This document shows positions 1 through 11,330 of a DNA stretch of 64,000 nt, piece after piece; within the stretch, counting starts at the first letter, position 1; each line of letters opens with the position of its first letter. A program made the position numbers and the translations under genes. The stretch lies in assembly GCA_964035575.1 (NCBI GenBank), contig OZ037870.1, forward strand, positions 1,094,014-1,158,013, written 5' to 3'. The notes under the pieces were generated by a model. The model saw only the letters and a program-made list of their open reading frames with translations. It ran no database searches and was not told the DNA's origin. The DNA is from Rhynchopus sp. YZ270_cl-10. Its lineage: Eukaryota > Euglenozoa > Diplonemea > Diplonemida > Diplonemidae.

Positions 1-3000
1 CGCAAGGTGATGGAAGAACTCCGCAAATCGAACACCCGCTCTTTGGTTTTATTGGTACAAACGGACCCACAATACCCTGAAGGTGCTGTAGTAGAAGTCA
101 TGAAGGACCTCATGGTAAGTGGCAAGGTTGCAGTCAAAAAAGGATCCGTTGCTACCGTAAAATATGAGACCCAAGTTAACGGTGGTGGCCGCCGTGTTGT
201 TGTGCACGGAACCAATCGGCTAGACGGAAGAACCGGACCGGTAGGCGCCATGCCATTCGAGATAGCACATTACAGTGCAGGCGACGTAAAGGGCGACTCT
301 TCTGTGTCGTTGAAGGGTGTGTATTACGATACGCGAACCTCCGATGTGGTGACAGTCACAAAGCGCCCTGCTGGTGGGTTCTCTGCGGTGGGTAGTGCGT
401 CGTGGAGCCCTGCCGTGCTCTCGGCGAAATCCACCCAGGTTACTTTCCGTGGTGCTGCGGGCGTCAATATGATTGGGGTCTGGATCGGAAGTTCGATTGA
501 ATGGGATTTGCACCACTCCTGGGAGCTCTCCCTCTCCGCAGCAGCGCCCAATACACCTGGAAGCGAAGGGCTTGCAAGCAGCCAAAAAAGCGACACCTCA
601 ATGATGAAAATGCTGCAAAAACAGTTCACAAAATTTACCCGAGCGTCTCCTGCGAGCAGAACCGACCCTTTGGAGATGTCAAGGTCCATACGGGATCCAC
701 GCTCACCGATTAAAACACGAGAGGTGCCTGCTAACATTGCACTTCCTACCTTTCCACTGCATGAGGCAGCACGACAGGGCGATGCAGAGGTGTTGGCGGA
801 CCTGGTCAAGCAGGGCAACTCTGTGAACAATAGGGACGCAAACGGATGCACTGCACTGCACATCGCCGCCTTTGAAGGGTGCGCGGAGGTTGCAGAAGCA
901 CTGCTGCAGATGGGTGCCGACACAACCGTACGCAACGACGAAGGCTACTCCGCAGTCGAGCTTGCCGCACTACGCGGCAAGCAAGGCCTCCGCCTCCGTC
1001 TCCGAGAAGCCCGCCAAGGTCCACGCACAGTCTTTCTCCTCAAACCAACCAGCACCGAACCCCTCGGCCTCGACCTCAAAGAACGCAAAACCCACGTTGC
1101 CATAACCAGCGTCAAACCCAACGGCGCTGCCACCCGCGCAAAGGTGCAACCCGGAAGCATCGTCTCCCTCGACGGAAAACGGATAAAAACATTAAAAGAC
1201 GTCCTCGCTGCCGTCTCTGCAGCGAAGGCAACGCAAAGCGAAATCCGTTTAGTAGTACAGCTCCCTGCCCCGCCTCTATGCCCTAATGGCCATCTCATGG
1301 TCGAAGCGAAGGGTGTGCCCGAAGACGTCCGCGCATATCTCCCAGCTGGGGACATGCCGTCAGATGAAGAGGAAGATTTGGTGCTTGCATGCGACATCTG
1401 CGAGGCAGAGGATCTGCAGGAGAGTCCACACTATTATCATTGCAATGACTGTGAGCATGATGTCTGTGCAGCGTGTTCATGTGTCAGTGAATATAGCATC
1501 GGAAAGACTGTTGATGTAGTAGCAGAATTAACCTGTAAAGGATCGGTCGCAGTGCGTAAAGGAACCAAAGCGATAGTGAACGGAACAATAGTCTCCCCAG
1601 ATGGATCTCGCCGGGTTATTGTCAGCGCCGAACGCATCGACGGCTCTGCAGCCCTTCTCGGTGTCTTCCCGCAAGAAATCGTTATGTCAATGAAGCAGCT
1701 CACCTCCCCTACCCAATCCATGCATAAATTCGCAGTACAACACCCTTGCGAAGTCAAAGCAGGGCTTGCACCGGATGCTCCGGTCATATGTACATATCCC
1801 CCTGGAGTGGTGTTAACTGTACTCGAAAAACGACGTGAAAACAATGTGACGTATTGTCTCATAACCTGCGGTGATTCTAGCAAGGATGGGTGGGTGGTTG
1901 CAGGGCATGGTATGGCAGAAGTGTACCCAGAGGAGACCCTGCAGGATAGTGTGTCGGAGGTGGCGGGGAGCAATGTTTCCTTTGGACTGTCCGGGCTGTG
2001 GTCAGGCTCTACAGCACAGCAGCCTTTCAGAGACCGATGGGAGGATCATTTCATGTTGTATTCACAAAACACAGTGAAAGGGCAATTCACACCACCAAGG
2101 CTCGATGCAACACAACATGTCTGGGCTACGTCAGATATTCACGTCGACCACGCTGCGAATATGGAATGGCTTAAAAACCTCCCCGACAGTGATTCCGCAG
2201 GAAACGATTATGATAAAGGGACGATCATTGTTGCAGGGGATGTTTGCACAAAGTTGTCGATGATCCGCGAGGCGATGCAAGAATTGAAGAGTGTCTTTCA
2301 ACATGTATTTTATTGCGTTGGGAACCATGAGTTGTGGCAGTGGGGGAAGAATGTGCCTGATTCGCTTGAAAAATTCTTTGAGATCATGCAACTATGCCAC
2401 GAGGAAGGGGTGCATACGGTGCCTGCTATGGTGGGGGATGTGCTTATCTGCCCTTTACAGAGTTGGTATCAATCGAACTTCTCAGAAGGGCAGGAAGGGA
2501 AGCTGGACAAGATGATTGAACTTTTTGACGGAGGCTGCAAATGGCCTGCCTGCATAGGCGACCCGACAAACGAACGCAACTCCCTCCACGACGGCATCGG
2601 GAACTTCTTCCTCAGCCTCAACCAACCCCTTCTCAAAGGTGCGACACAAAACAAAGCCCCCAAAAACTGCATCTCCTTCTCCCACTTCATTCCGCGTACC
2701 GAGCTCTTCCCTGGGTACAAAAGACTGAATAGGGTTATGGGGACTACCGCATTGGACACAATCATCAAGGAGTTGCGTTCCGATAGTATGTTATTTTGCT
2801 TTTTGGTGTATTTCTCGATGTAGGAAACACTCATCTTTCAATCAAAGTGGCTAAGCAAGAGAGGCGGGTTTATCGTATTCACCCTTTTTGGTGATGAAGC
2901 AATGAGGGGATCTCCTGAGACTTTGTTTTGTGTAATCAACGAAACAACTTTACCGATCGTACTATTTTGTCTTTTATTGGGGTTGCCATGATTGTGCAAA

Positions 3001-3323
3001 ATCTCGACTTTTTCGTAAAGTTATTCCCATCTTTATCTTAATCTTGTGTTTGAAAGGAAAAATATCGGATGATGGTCGTCAACCTAAATATCAATCAACA
3101 TCAAAAAACATCACAGTTCATGTGTTCGGGCATTCCCACATCGATGTCGACCTCACCAGAGATGGGTGCAGATACGTGCAATGCAATTTGGGGTATCCGC
3201 GTGACCGGGTGGGGCCAAAACTGCCTCAGGTATGCTTTTATAGATTACGATTGATTCATTTCCCCTCGATCGAAGGCGACAAAGCAGCACAAATTGATGA
3301 ATAACCAACGTTCAAAACATTAA
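1..3323 (+). CDS. Ankyrin / PDZ-like / zinc-finger / metallophosphoesterase fusion protein (5' partial)
   Basis: The reading frame is open to the left window edge, so the true start lies outside. Exons are 1-2785, 3117-3229 and 3276-3323 (981 residues in the window); introns are 2786-3116 (phase 1) and 3230-3275 (46 nt, phase 0). The last exon is the weakest part because several AG acceptors share its frame. Numbering from the window start, domains in order are: a basic SH3/KOW-like module (about 20-85) with the motif KVAVKKG; ankyrin repeats (about 245-335); a PDZ-like domain with a GLDL loop (about 340-425); a Cys/His zinc-binding region of ZZ or C1 type (CDIC...CNDC...CAAC, about 425-490); a second SH3/KOW-like module with SVAVRKG (about 495-560); and a calcineurin-like metallophosphoesterase with DIH, GDV and GNHE in exon 1 and GHSH in exon 2. 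The metal ligands look intact, so an active phosphoesterase is likely. Its substrate is unknown. Confidence 0.85.
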
Positions 3324-3324
3324 G

Positions 3325-3366
3325 TAATCTAATCAGACTAAGCACAGTGAGGCTTAGGTGCATCTA
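3325..3366 (+). repeat. F1 hairpin repeat, variant with TAATCAGA insert
   Basis: TAATCTAATCAGACTAAGCA then CAGTGAGGCTTAGGTGCATC, starting 2 nt after a stop codon. CTAAGC pairs with GCTTAG. Variants with the same insert lie at 5431-5481 and 36637-36680. Confidence 0.8.
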
Positions 3367-5430
3367 ACTATAGTCTGCTTGCATTTTTTCAAGCAACTCC
3401 CATGCTTCAACTACTCCGGGGGGGATAACCCTCCTTCAGCCTTTTTCATTTTATATATGGCCCGCCACGCACACTCAAAAAAAAACAACAAAAAAAAAAA
3501 AAAATACACAAAATATACAGCTTGTTTGGACTGGAGCGGGCGCTCCGTGATAGGACATTTCTCTCTGACGCAGCCGCTTATTGCATGCTAGTCAATAGCG
3601 TTCTCTTCAAATACGCAATGAAGGGTGATCCCCTATTTTTTTTTTGTTTGCGAAAGGCTCGGGGTGAGGGAAAGTGGGATGGGATGGGGGTCATGGGTAC
3701 GCAAAACGTTTTTTGGGGTTATTTTTCTCGTCCCTTTTGAGTTAAGGGGGAGGGAGAAAGGGGGGTCGGGTTTTTCTTATGTTCTAACCTTTGATAGTTT
3801 TTTCGGTTTGTGAAGTACTGATGCATTTTATTATCTGGCCATGTGGCACCTCCCTCCTCCCGCAGGGAGATTTCAGTTGTGCTCTGCGTCTCAGGTCTCA
3901 GAGGCGTTTTGCGCCATCAACGATAGTTTTTTTTTTTTTTTTTTTTTGTGCTTTCGTCTAAAGCAATGCTCTTTTCTCGTTTGTTCGTAGCTTCGTGTAG
4001 GAAGCTTTTGTGATCGCGTGTGTGAAAAAAAATTGTTGTAAATGGTTGTCCGAGTTTTTTTTTACCAAATATGGGACCCATTTTTTTTTGACTTTTTTTT
4101 CAAACGATATGTTTCTATATGTTATTGTCTTTGCCAAAGAAACACGGTGGCTAGTTTGAGCGGGAGAGCTTCAAAAATTTGACGTTTTTTGGGAGAGCGT
4201 ACGGCCCTCCCGCGGGGGAGCAATTACAAACCCTGTATTTTCGTCCACTTTTGACGCTCTCCCACATCAAACTTGCCAGCGTGAAGATTATGAATTTATC
4301 ATATTTCCAAGCTTTTTCTTTTCTTTTTCTTTTTCTTTTTCTTTTGAGTTGCCTCGGTAAGAATACTGCATACTGCGGTGATAAACGAAGTTCTCAGTAT
4401 CGAACTAATCATTTCGGAGTAAAAACTACAATAATTACCGAGGGGTTTTTTTTTTCTTCACTTCCAGTCGACCAACACTCTTTCTTGCTTTCTCTTCTTC
4501 GATTAGAAAGTACATGAAAATCATTTATTTCTTTTGCCCTTTTTTTTGGGTTTCAAGATAGTACCAAACGACTCTCTTGTAAAATAAAACCCTATAGGAA
4601 AACCGATACTTCCAAAAAAAGGAACCCCCTTTTCATATTTTTTTTTTGGTAGTTTTTCGTGATTTTCCTCTGCATTTTTTTTTTTAAAGATGTTGCGTGC
4701 GCGAGCGTACATGTTATCTTACAATTTTTCTCTCTTTTTTTCCCCCTCCCTAATTTCCATTTCCCTCCTTCTAAAATGAAAATATTTACAATGAAGTGAC
4801 ACACACACACACCTCCTCGTCTCCTTGTATTCACAAAAAAGCATTTTTTTTTTTAAATCTGTATCTTCGAAGATAAACTCCTCTTGAACCATACTGTGAA
4901 AATAAGGGGATTGCTTTCAACATAACGAGGCACGCGAAGCCTGGGTTTATTACAGAAAACTCATTTTTCTTTTGATGGCTCTTGGCTAAAAAGCATGCAC
5001 AGTTAATACAATGGCCCCAGAAGTACTCACATCAACTGCTTCTGGAGCCAACACTGTGATGTCACTTCTGGGGAACTATTTTTCATTTACCTCCCCCACC
5101 CTAGGCATACATGGCATGCGAAGAATTTTCTTCGTATTCTGCAGAGCATCTTTTAGTTGTCAGTACTAAGGAATGTTGGGACGCTTTGGGAAAACAAAAA
5201 AAAAAAAAAAAAAAAAAAAAAAACGGAAAACAACAAGCATGCTTTGTAATTGTCTGTTTGATTCACGCACACCAAACACTAAAATGCAGTTTCACACTTT
5301 TTCCACTTTTTTTTTTGTTTCAACCCGGCTTGGAGCGCACAAAGACCCGATCTTTTTTTTCTGGCTTTTCTCTGAGGAGGAAGCCCTACAGTGCTACTCC
5401 CGAGACCCATTGTTATTTCGGCCTTTTAAA

Positions 5431-5481
5431 AAGGTGATCTAATCAGACGAAGCACAGCTTGGGTTCATCTTATAAACTTTT
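5431..5481 (+). repeat. F1 hairpin repeat, TAATCAGA variant
   Basis: AAGGTGATCTAATCAGACGA then AGCACAGCTTGGGTTCATCT and the usual TATAAACTTTT tail. AAGC pairs with GCTT. Confidence 0.8.
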
Positions 5482-6031
5482 TACGTTGTTGTTTTGTTTC
5501 TTTTAAAGTGACTTGAACGAGGGATCAATCTTGAAACATTTTTCTCTTTTGTGCGGGCAGTCTGGAGGTCCTTACGTTCACGACACTAAACGTTATATAT
5601 CCTGCACCTTTCCCACTCTTTTCGATTAATGTGTACTAGCCGGAGAAAAAAAAAAGTGTATGGCCTCTGTAGTGGGGGTTGTGTTCCCGGTTTTGGTGCT
5701 GTTTTTTTGTCTTGAGTGGGGTTGTGGTGCAGATTGGGTACCGGGCTTATGGGAACAGTGTGCATTTCGTTGTTGTCTTGCCATTTTCGTCCTTTCTCTG
5801 CATCCAAAGAGATGTCCGTGCGGTAGGTTTCTTGAAGCAGTATATACCCCCCCAATTCCCTGCGCGGGCCTATTCAGTCATTCAAGTTAGCCTTTTTGGA
5901 TAGGGAAAAAAAAGTGTTAGAAATAGTGCACACCCATGGTAAAACTTTCACCTTCCTTTATTTTAAAATGTAATACAACTGAACCCTTAGACCTTTAGTC
6001 AACCCCATTTTTTTGAGTCCCTCCTTTTTTA

Positions 6032-6067
6032 AGTGACTAAGCAACGAGAGGCTTGCGGTTTCACTTT
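6032..6067 (+). repeat. F1 hairpin repeat
   Basis: AAGTGACTAAGCAACGAGAG then GCTTGCGGTTTCACT. The AAGC/GCTT pairing is kept. Confidence 0.7.
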
Positions 6068-6397
6068 TTTATTTTTAAAAAAAATCGGAACAAACGGTTT
6101 TCCAAGCCTTCACGAACCAGGAGGCTTCATTGAACGGTTGTTAGGTGGAGATCTTCGTACACCTGGCACACACCCTTGGCACTTATTGGCCCGTTAGGTC
6201 CTTCAGGTTACGTGTGGTTTTTACTCGCGACACCTGCCTGATCGGCGTGTCTTCATCTTCCTATCAGTACGCCGTTGCAATACGGTTGCCTTTCCCTTCT
6301 TCTCATATCACAACTAAGCGAGGCAATCTCAGCGTAGTGTCTCCTGTAGAAAACAGATGGATCCTTGCGCGGATAGATGCTCCATCCATTCCCTTTA

Positions 6398-6443
6398 AAG
6401 GTGACTAAGCACAAAAAGGCTCAGGTTCATCTTATAAGATGGA
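6398..6443 (+). repeat. F1 hairpin repeat
   Basis: AAGGTGACTAAGCACAAAAA then GGCTCAGGTTCATCTTATAA. Confidence 0.75.
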
Positions 6444-6805
6444 CTAATGTTTCGCTTAGGATATTTTACTTTTTTTTTTTCGTGTCTTTTGTGTATCCGT
6501 ACGCAAGAGATGCTCCAGCTTGATTGTTATATATTTTCCTCATACAGGATCGCGTGTGTTTGGCCAGTTGAAAGGCAGTCTGAACGAACCTCACCAAAAA
6601 GAGAAAAAAAACGGAGTGAAGACTCTCGTTGGTAGCATGCACTCCCAAGGAACAGAATTAGGGGGAAAATGTCAGAGGCTTTGGGCAAGCGTAAGAGACA
6701 GCGCGCCCAGTTGTTTTCTGTGCTTTTTTATATATTGTGAGTGTTTTTTTCTTCTTCTTTTGTGATACAACAATAATACAAACAACCAGGCACTCCGCTA
6801 GGTAC

Positions 6806-6834
6806 TAAAGTTCTGTTGATTGTCAACAGAACTT
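6806..6834. repeat. 13-bp stem hairpin
   Basis: AAAGTTCTGTTGA and its exact complement TCAACAGAACTTT are separated by 3 nt. Part of it (TCAACAGAA...TTTTGAAAAT-like) recurs near 7041-7062 as TCAACAGAATATTTTCAAAA, so it may mark the ends of a small degraded element (about 6806-7065). Confidence 0.5.
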
Positions 6835-7410
6835 TTTGAAAATGGGGAAAAAAAGAAAAAAAAAAAAAAGTTCTGCTAAGTGGTTCAGACCCGTTCTACC
6901 TGTCAAAAAAGCTCAGGAGAAGAAGATATGGAGAGGTGAGTCCTCAAACGTCCCAAAAAAGTCAAAATCGGGCGTTGGTAAAAAAAAAAGTTGCGTACCG
7001 TGCGCCTGCGGCGCAAGCATGTACCCCACCAACGTGGACCATCAACAGAATATTTTCAAAATCGGAAATCCTAGCGGAGAGCCTGCAAACAACGCAAAAA
7101 AAAAAAAAAAAAAAACGCAGTGTAGCGCTGCTGAAACATTAGTGGCAGTCAACATCACGCCTATGTCATAGATTACAAAATGCAAAAAAACAAAAAATAA
7201 TCCGTGATTGGTGTTCGTGAATTTACCACAACTGCTACGGCGCTACGAAATAGCGGAGGCCTTTATTTTTCTCAGCCCAACATTTTGGCAAAAAATGGTG
7301 GTTTTTTTTTCACTCTCCAGGAAGTACGGAAAATTCTGATTTTGAAATCAATATTAGGTTTGCTTGAACTCCTGGGAAAGGCTGTTTTACATATTTTTTT
7401 TTAAAAAAAA

Positions 7411-7441
7411 GGTGACCAAGCATCAGTGACTTAGTCATCTT
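7411..7441 (+). repeat. F1 hairpin repeat
   Basis: GGTGACCAAGCATCAGTGAC then TTAGTCATCTT. GGTGA pairs with TCATC and AAG with CTT. Confidence 0.65.
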
Positions 7442-7704
7442 TTCCATCATTTCTTTTCTTCTTGCGAAGAGTGCATATCTCTGCACTCCATTCTATGTCC
7501 CCCCCATCCCCGCTGCTCTTTTGTCTCACCCTGAGTCTGGGAACGTGATACCCCTTTTTTTAGATGATTATGCATGAAAGGCGCATTCAGCCATCCAGTC
7601 TTTCTCTGGTGAAGCGTTTGTGCTTTCAAACCTTTTAGCTTTTTTTATTTAGCAGAAACAGACAACAGGTCAATTTTTTTTGATTTTCAGTGTTCATATT
7701 AGAT

Positions 7705-7830
7705 CCACCTGATTTTTACCCGTGTATAAGAGTGTACAGGCGCGTGTAGGACCGTATAGGGCCGTATAAGACCGTATACGCGCCTGTACGTGGCCTGTCC
7801 GCGCCTATACGCGGGGTAAAAGTCAGGTGG
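7705..7830. mobile_element. 126-bp MITE with CCACCTGA terminal inverted repeats
   Basis: The ends are inverted copies of each other: CCACCTGATTTTTACCC on the left, and the complement of GGGGTAAAAGTCAGGTGG on the right. A 5-bp target duplication TAGAT flanks it at 7700-7704 and 7831-7835. The interior repeats CCGTATA-like motifs and has no coding capacity. The element at 57391-57480 has the same terminal sequence and also a 5-bp duplication, so the two define a family. Confidence 0.9.
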
Positions 7831-7835
7831 TAGAT

Positions 7836-7980
7836 GCAATACCACGCAATTTACGTGGATATGGACGAGGAGGTGACTCCTCGATAAGCGAGAACACAGA
7901 ATTCAGACCTCGATTCAGTTAAAAATAGTACTTCTCAAAAAAGAGAACTTACTGTGGGGCACTAGTAATACGAAACGTTT
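7836..7980 (+). other. Cluster of short perfect hairpins
   Basis: Directly after the MITE come three local stem-loops: CCACG-CAATTTA-CGTGG near 7843, CGAGGAG-GTGA-CTCCTCG near 7869 (7-bp stem with a GNRA-type tetraloop), and TTCTC-AAAAAA-GAGAA near 7932. The run could be a small structured RNA, but I cannot match it to a known family and there is no visible promoter. Confidence 0.3.
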
Positions 7981-8365
7981 TCAAGTTTTTTTGTTTTTTT
8001 GTACTGCGAAAAGAGAATCTCTTATTGCCTTTTACTGTGTCTTCCCCCCCATTCCCACTGCTCTTTTGCCCTAACTCTCCGTAGGGAGATTTACACAGCT
8101 ATTTGGCAAGGGTTCGCCCACATTACGTTGTGGGTGTTGCTGCAGGTTTTTAACGACGACCCTTATTTTGTTTTTATTTTGCACAACGAGGTTTTGGGGA
8201 CTCCTTCCAAGTCTTATTTCTATTCTTCTATTGCCAGCAGAGTGCGGTGCTTCTCCGTTAAAGTAGCCATGCACGAAGCTTCATTTGTCATTCTGTTTTG
8301 TCCTCAGGGAGGTAATCAGGGGAGTCAAGTAAACGTCCCTGTCCCTACTAAATACAAGTAAAACC

Positions 8366-8376
8366 CTGGCGTATAT
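8366..8376 (+). promoter_or_regulatory. TATA-like sequence upstream of the megasynthase gene
   Basis: GTATATAAAT lies about 520 bp before the megasynthase ATG in an AT-rich stretch. It matches a TATA box by sequence only. If genes here are made as polycistronic transcripts, it may have no promoter role. Confidence 0.2.
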
Positions 8377-8820
8377 AAATGCCACGTTGCTCTCTTGTCT
8401 CGACAATCGTGCACTAAGCGTTGTGTGCAGCGAACGGGAATTTGTACGTACATAACTCTTCAGCGGAAGGTGGGACGCCGGCTGAGCGGTTGTGTACCGT
8501 CCGTTAACATTGCAATAATAGCAAGCCATTAGGTTTCCTTTTGCATCTTCTGTTGTTGGCCGCAGGGTACTCTTGTGCTTTCATCCGGCTGGCGTGCGTG
8601 GGTCAGTCGGAAGTGCCTGCATTTTCTTTTCCTTTTTCCTAGCCTTGTTTCATCCCTCCTCCTCCTCCTCCTCCCAACATCCCGTTCTGTTCTGTGATTC
8701 TATTTTTTTTTTTTCTTTTCTTTCGGTTCGTTTCTTGCTAGAAAGTTCCCCCCAATGGGATATCCCAAACAAAAAATGGTGTATTTTTTCCCCTTCCCTT
8801 TCTCCCTTTGCCCCTTTCCC

Positions 8821-8845
8821 CCCTTCTCCTCAGTTCTCCTTTCAG
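8821..8845 (+). promoter_or_regulatory. Pyrimidine tract and AG acceptor before the megasynthase start
   Basis: A C/T-rich run ends in TTTCAG at 8845, 44 nt before the ATG at 8889. Equivalent AG sites lie before the other complete genes: 36753, 39834, 41147, 44617, 47335, 53334, 60116, 61265 and 63050. Each fits either a spliced-leader acceptor or the 3' end of an intron in the 5' UTR. Confidence 0.5.
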
Positions 8846-8888
8846 AAAAAAAGAAACTCTGTTGCCTTGCGGCTTAAAGAAGACTAAG

Positions 8889-11330
8889 ATGCCGCAGGCT
8901 GGAGTATCGCGCACACAGCTGACTGTTGGGAGACAGAGCAGGTTGTGTGATATTCTTGGGGCAGAGTTGGGGGCGGCAGGGCTGCGCACATGCTTCACGA
9001 ACGCAGCTGACGGACATGCAGTTCGTCTCTGCGAAGCCCTGAGCGACACTGGTGTGCACTGCATTGAGGTGGGCAGCACCCAAGGTGTCATTGCAGCGTG
9101 CGCTGCCTTCTCCGCATGCGGGTCCACACCCGTCTGCCTCGTCTCCGCAGCGGATGCGCCCTTAGTGTCCTCACTCACCAACACCGCCGTCGTTCTCAGC
9201 GTCACCTCCTCATCACCTCTGGTCACAGACGCAGCTTCCCTCGCATCCACACTGTCCAAGGCGTATGGTGGTGTCTCGATGGTGACACTGTCGCCCGACT
9301 CCTTGAGCAGTACTGCAGTGTATGTGCCCAGTGTGTTGGAGGCGCCGGTGGCAAAGGTGGCGACTGTGGCGTGTGGTGGGGGTGGTGTGGATGATGGGAG
9401 TGAGCATGGTGCGGTGCTTGCGGCGTTGAGTGAAGCGGCGAAGGGGTGTGTTGTGGTGACGGACAGTGCGGTGGTGGCGGCGGCGGCGGCGAAGGTGCTG
9501 GATGCGTCGCACAGTGTGTACTGCGCAGCGCCTGGGCAAACCCTGCACAGCGCCTGTGGTGCGGCAAATGCCTTCGTTGGAAAGCGCCTGGCGGTCGCTT
9601 TGGTCAGCGAAGACGACGTCGTCTGCAGGCTCTCCTCCCAGGTCCTCTCCCAACGCGCACAGGCCTACGCCGTGGTGGTCCCCACCAACGGAACTGGCGC
9701 CAACTACTCTCTCCTCGCAGGCCACTCCAGCATGCACTACGCACGTACAGAACAGCCCGGACAGCTCAAAGCTGCTCTCAAGACTGCGTCCGGCAGACCC
9801 ACCCTCATCGAGATGGAAGGAACGCCCTTCCCAGTGCAGAACGCAAGCTTTGTCCAGGCAGACGTCGCAAGCACTGCGGTAAGCGCACTGAAGGATGCGG
9901 GCGTGCAGTTTCTGTTCAGCACCAAGACCCTGGCCGGGTGTGCGGTGCTGCCAGAGTACAGCATGGCGTTGCAGGCGGCGTGTGGGCCGAACAGTGTGGC
10001 GGGGTTGGTGGCGGAGGGTGTACCGGTGTATGTCGACGCCCCGGTTGTGCAGGTGGTCTTTGGCGAGCCACAGGCGCAGTGGGGGGTTCCGGCGTGCGCA
10101 CTGCTTGCGGTGGACACTACCTTGACTGTGGCGACAGTGAAGGCAGCTGTGCAGCGTGTGCAGCAGACTGGCTCGACCTTTGTGCTCGCAGTGAGCGCAG
10201 CATGCACCCCTGGCGGCGGTGCGTCCGCTGCACTCCCCGCAGTCCCAGAGGCAACCTCGGAGCAGCTCCGTGAGGTGCTCCGTGCATGCACCCATCAGCA
10301 GGCACGTCTCCACATCGCGTCTGCACCGCTTGCAGTCCAAAACGCTGCAGTGAGCGTCGCAGAGAGCCTCGACATGGTCGTGACAACCGATACCAGCATG
10401 AAGGGCGTCTTCCCCGAGAAGCATCCCAACTGGCTGTGGTCCGGCGGCAGCAAGCTGGCGTCGGAGCTGGCGGGCTGCGCTGCAGCGTGCAAGGTCGTGG
10501 TGGTGCTGGGCTCCACAACGTCGACGATCAGTGCTGACACCACCTTTGTTGTTGCGCCTGGGGAAGCGACGTCGTCGGCAACACACATACACTGCACCGC
10601 AGTGACGTTTCTGCAGAAGCTTGCGGCCCTGGCTAAGTCGCAGCAAAAGGAGAAATTGATCGCAAAGAAGATCTGCGCAGCGCGCGACGACTGGAAACGC
10701 TCTGTCAAGCACGAAGGCCTGCGCCCCTCCGCGGTGCTGAGCTGTCTGCAGAAGCAGCTTCCTAAGGACGCAGTGTTCTGCCTTGACGCCGGCGCAGCAG
10801 CGACGATCGGAGCGGAAAGCCTGCACGCCGACAACGGCAATGTACGCATGCCTGCTGCCAACAGCACCACCTCCCTCCCCGCTCTCCTCGGAATCCAGGG
10901 ACGCCCCACTGCCGCCGTTGTGCAGGGTGAAGGCATTCTTCAGGCATACCTCCACACGATGCAGCTGCTGAAGGTGACACGCAGTGCGCAGCCTTTGGTT
11001 CTTCTTCTACGGAGAAGGGAGCGGGGGGTGCTGGGTGCGCCGTACCGACTGACGGGACGCCCGACACCGAGCGTTGCAGTGGTGCCTGAGTTTGACGTCT
11101 CTGCAGCGGTGCGTGCTTTGGGTGGTGTGCATAAGAGAGTAGGCAGCGCGCAGGAGCTGGAGGTGAGCATGAAGTGGGGTGCGGAGCAGCTGCAGAAGGG
11201 GAACCATGCGGTGCTGGAGGTTGCGGTGGAGGCGGAGGATGCGTATGCGACGTTGGCGCAGTTCCTGCCGGCATCGCTTCTCGCAGCGCCGCAGTCACCA
11301 GACGCAGTACGTAAACCTAAGAACACCGCA
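8889..11330 (+). other. ThDP-enzyme-like N-terminal region of the megasynthase (degenerate)
   Basis: The first ~120 residues read like the pyrimidine-binding domain of acetolactate synthase or pyruvate decarboxylase, but the place of the usual His-Glu reads Thr-Gln (GSTQGVIAACAAF). A pyrophosphate-domain-like stretch follows (TDSAVVAAAAA ... ALVSEDDV), where the family GDG reads SEDD. Near 10370 a central-domain motif appears (VVTTDTSMKGVFPE). A second pyrophosphate-like stretch near 10770-11000 carries GEG in place of GDG and lacks a clear NN. The likely order is PYR, PP, PYR-like, M, PP. Loss of the catalytic Glu and of the metal-binding motif suggests a non-catalytic or changed role (inference). 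Confidence 0.6.

Larger units (their letters stand above)
3324..8888. other. Intergenic region without a recognisable gene (5.6 kb)
   Basis: No reading frame here has a recognisable domain; the small open frames are full of poly-Lys, poly-Phe or low-complexity residues. The region holds hairpin repeats of families F1 (3325, 5431, 6032, 6398, 7411), F4 (3872) and F5 (8572), the MITE at 7705-7830, a 13-bp stem hairpin at 6806-6834, a GC-rich hairpin near 6993-7035 that recurs inverted near 26975-27018, and many A or T runs (for example 3932-3949, 5193-5223). A TATA-like GTATATAAAT lies near 8369 and a pyrimidine tract with AG at 8821-8845 precedes the megasynthase start. Confidence 0.7.

Noticed and set aside
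5111-5442. Small ORF with long Lys run
   Set aside because: The frame is held open by a poly-A tract; no coding signal.
9213-10955. 580-codon open frame on the minus strand
   Set aside because: It lies antisense to the ThDP region of the megasynthase, is rich in His, Arg and Cys, and has no domain. GC-rich coding DNA often leaves such frames open.
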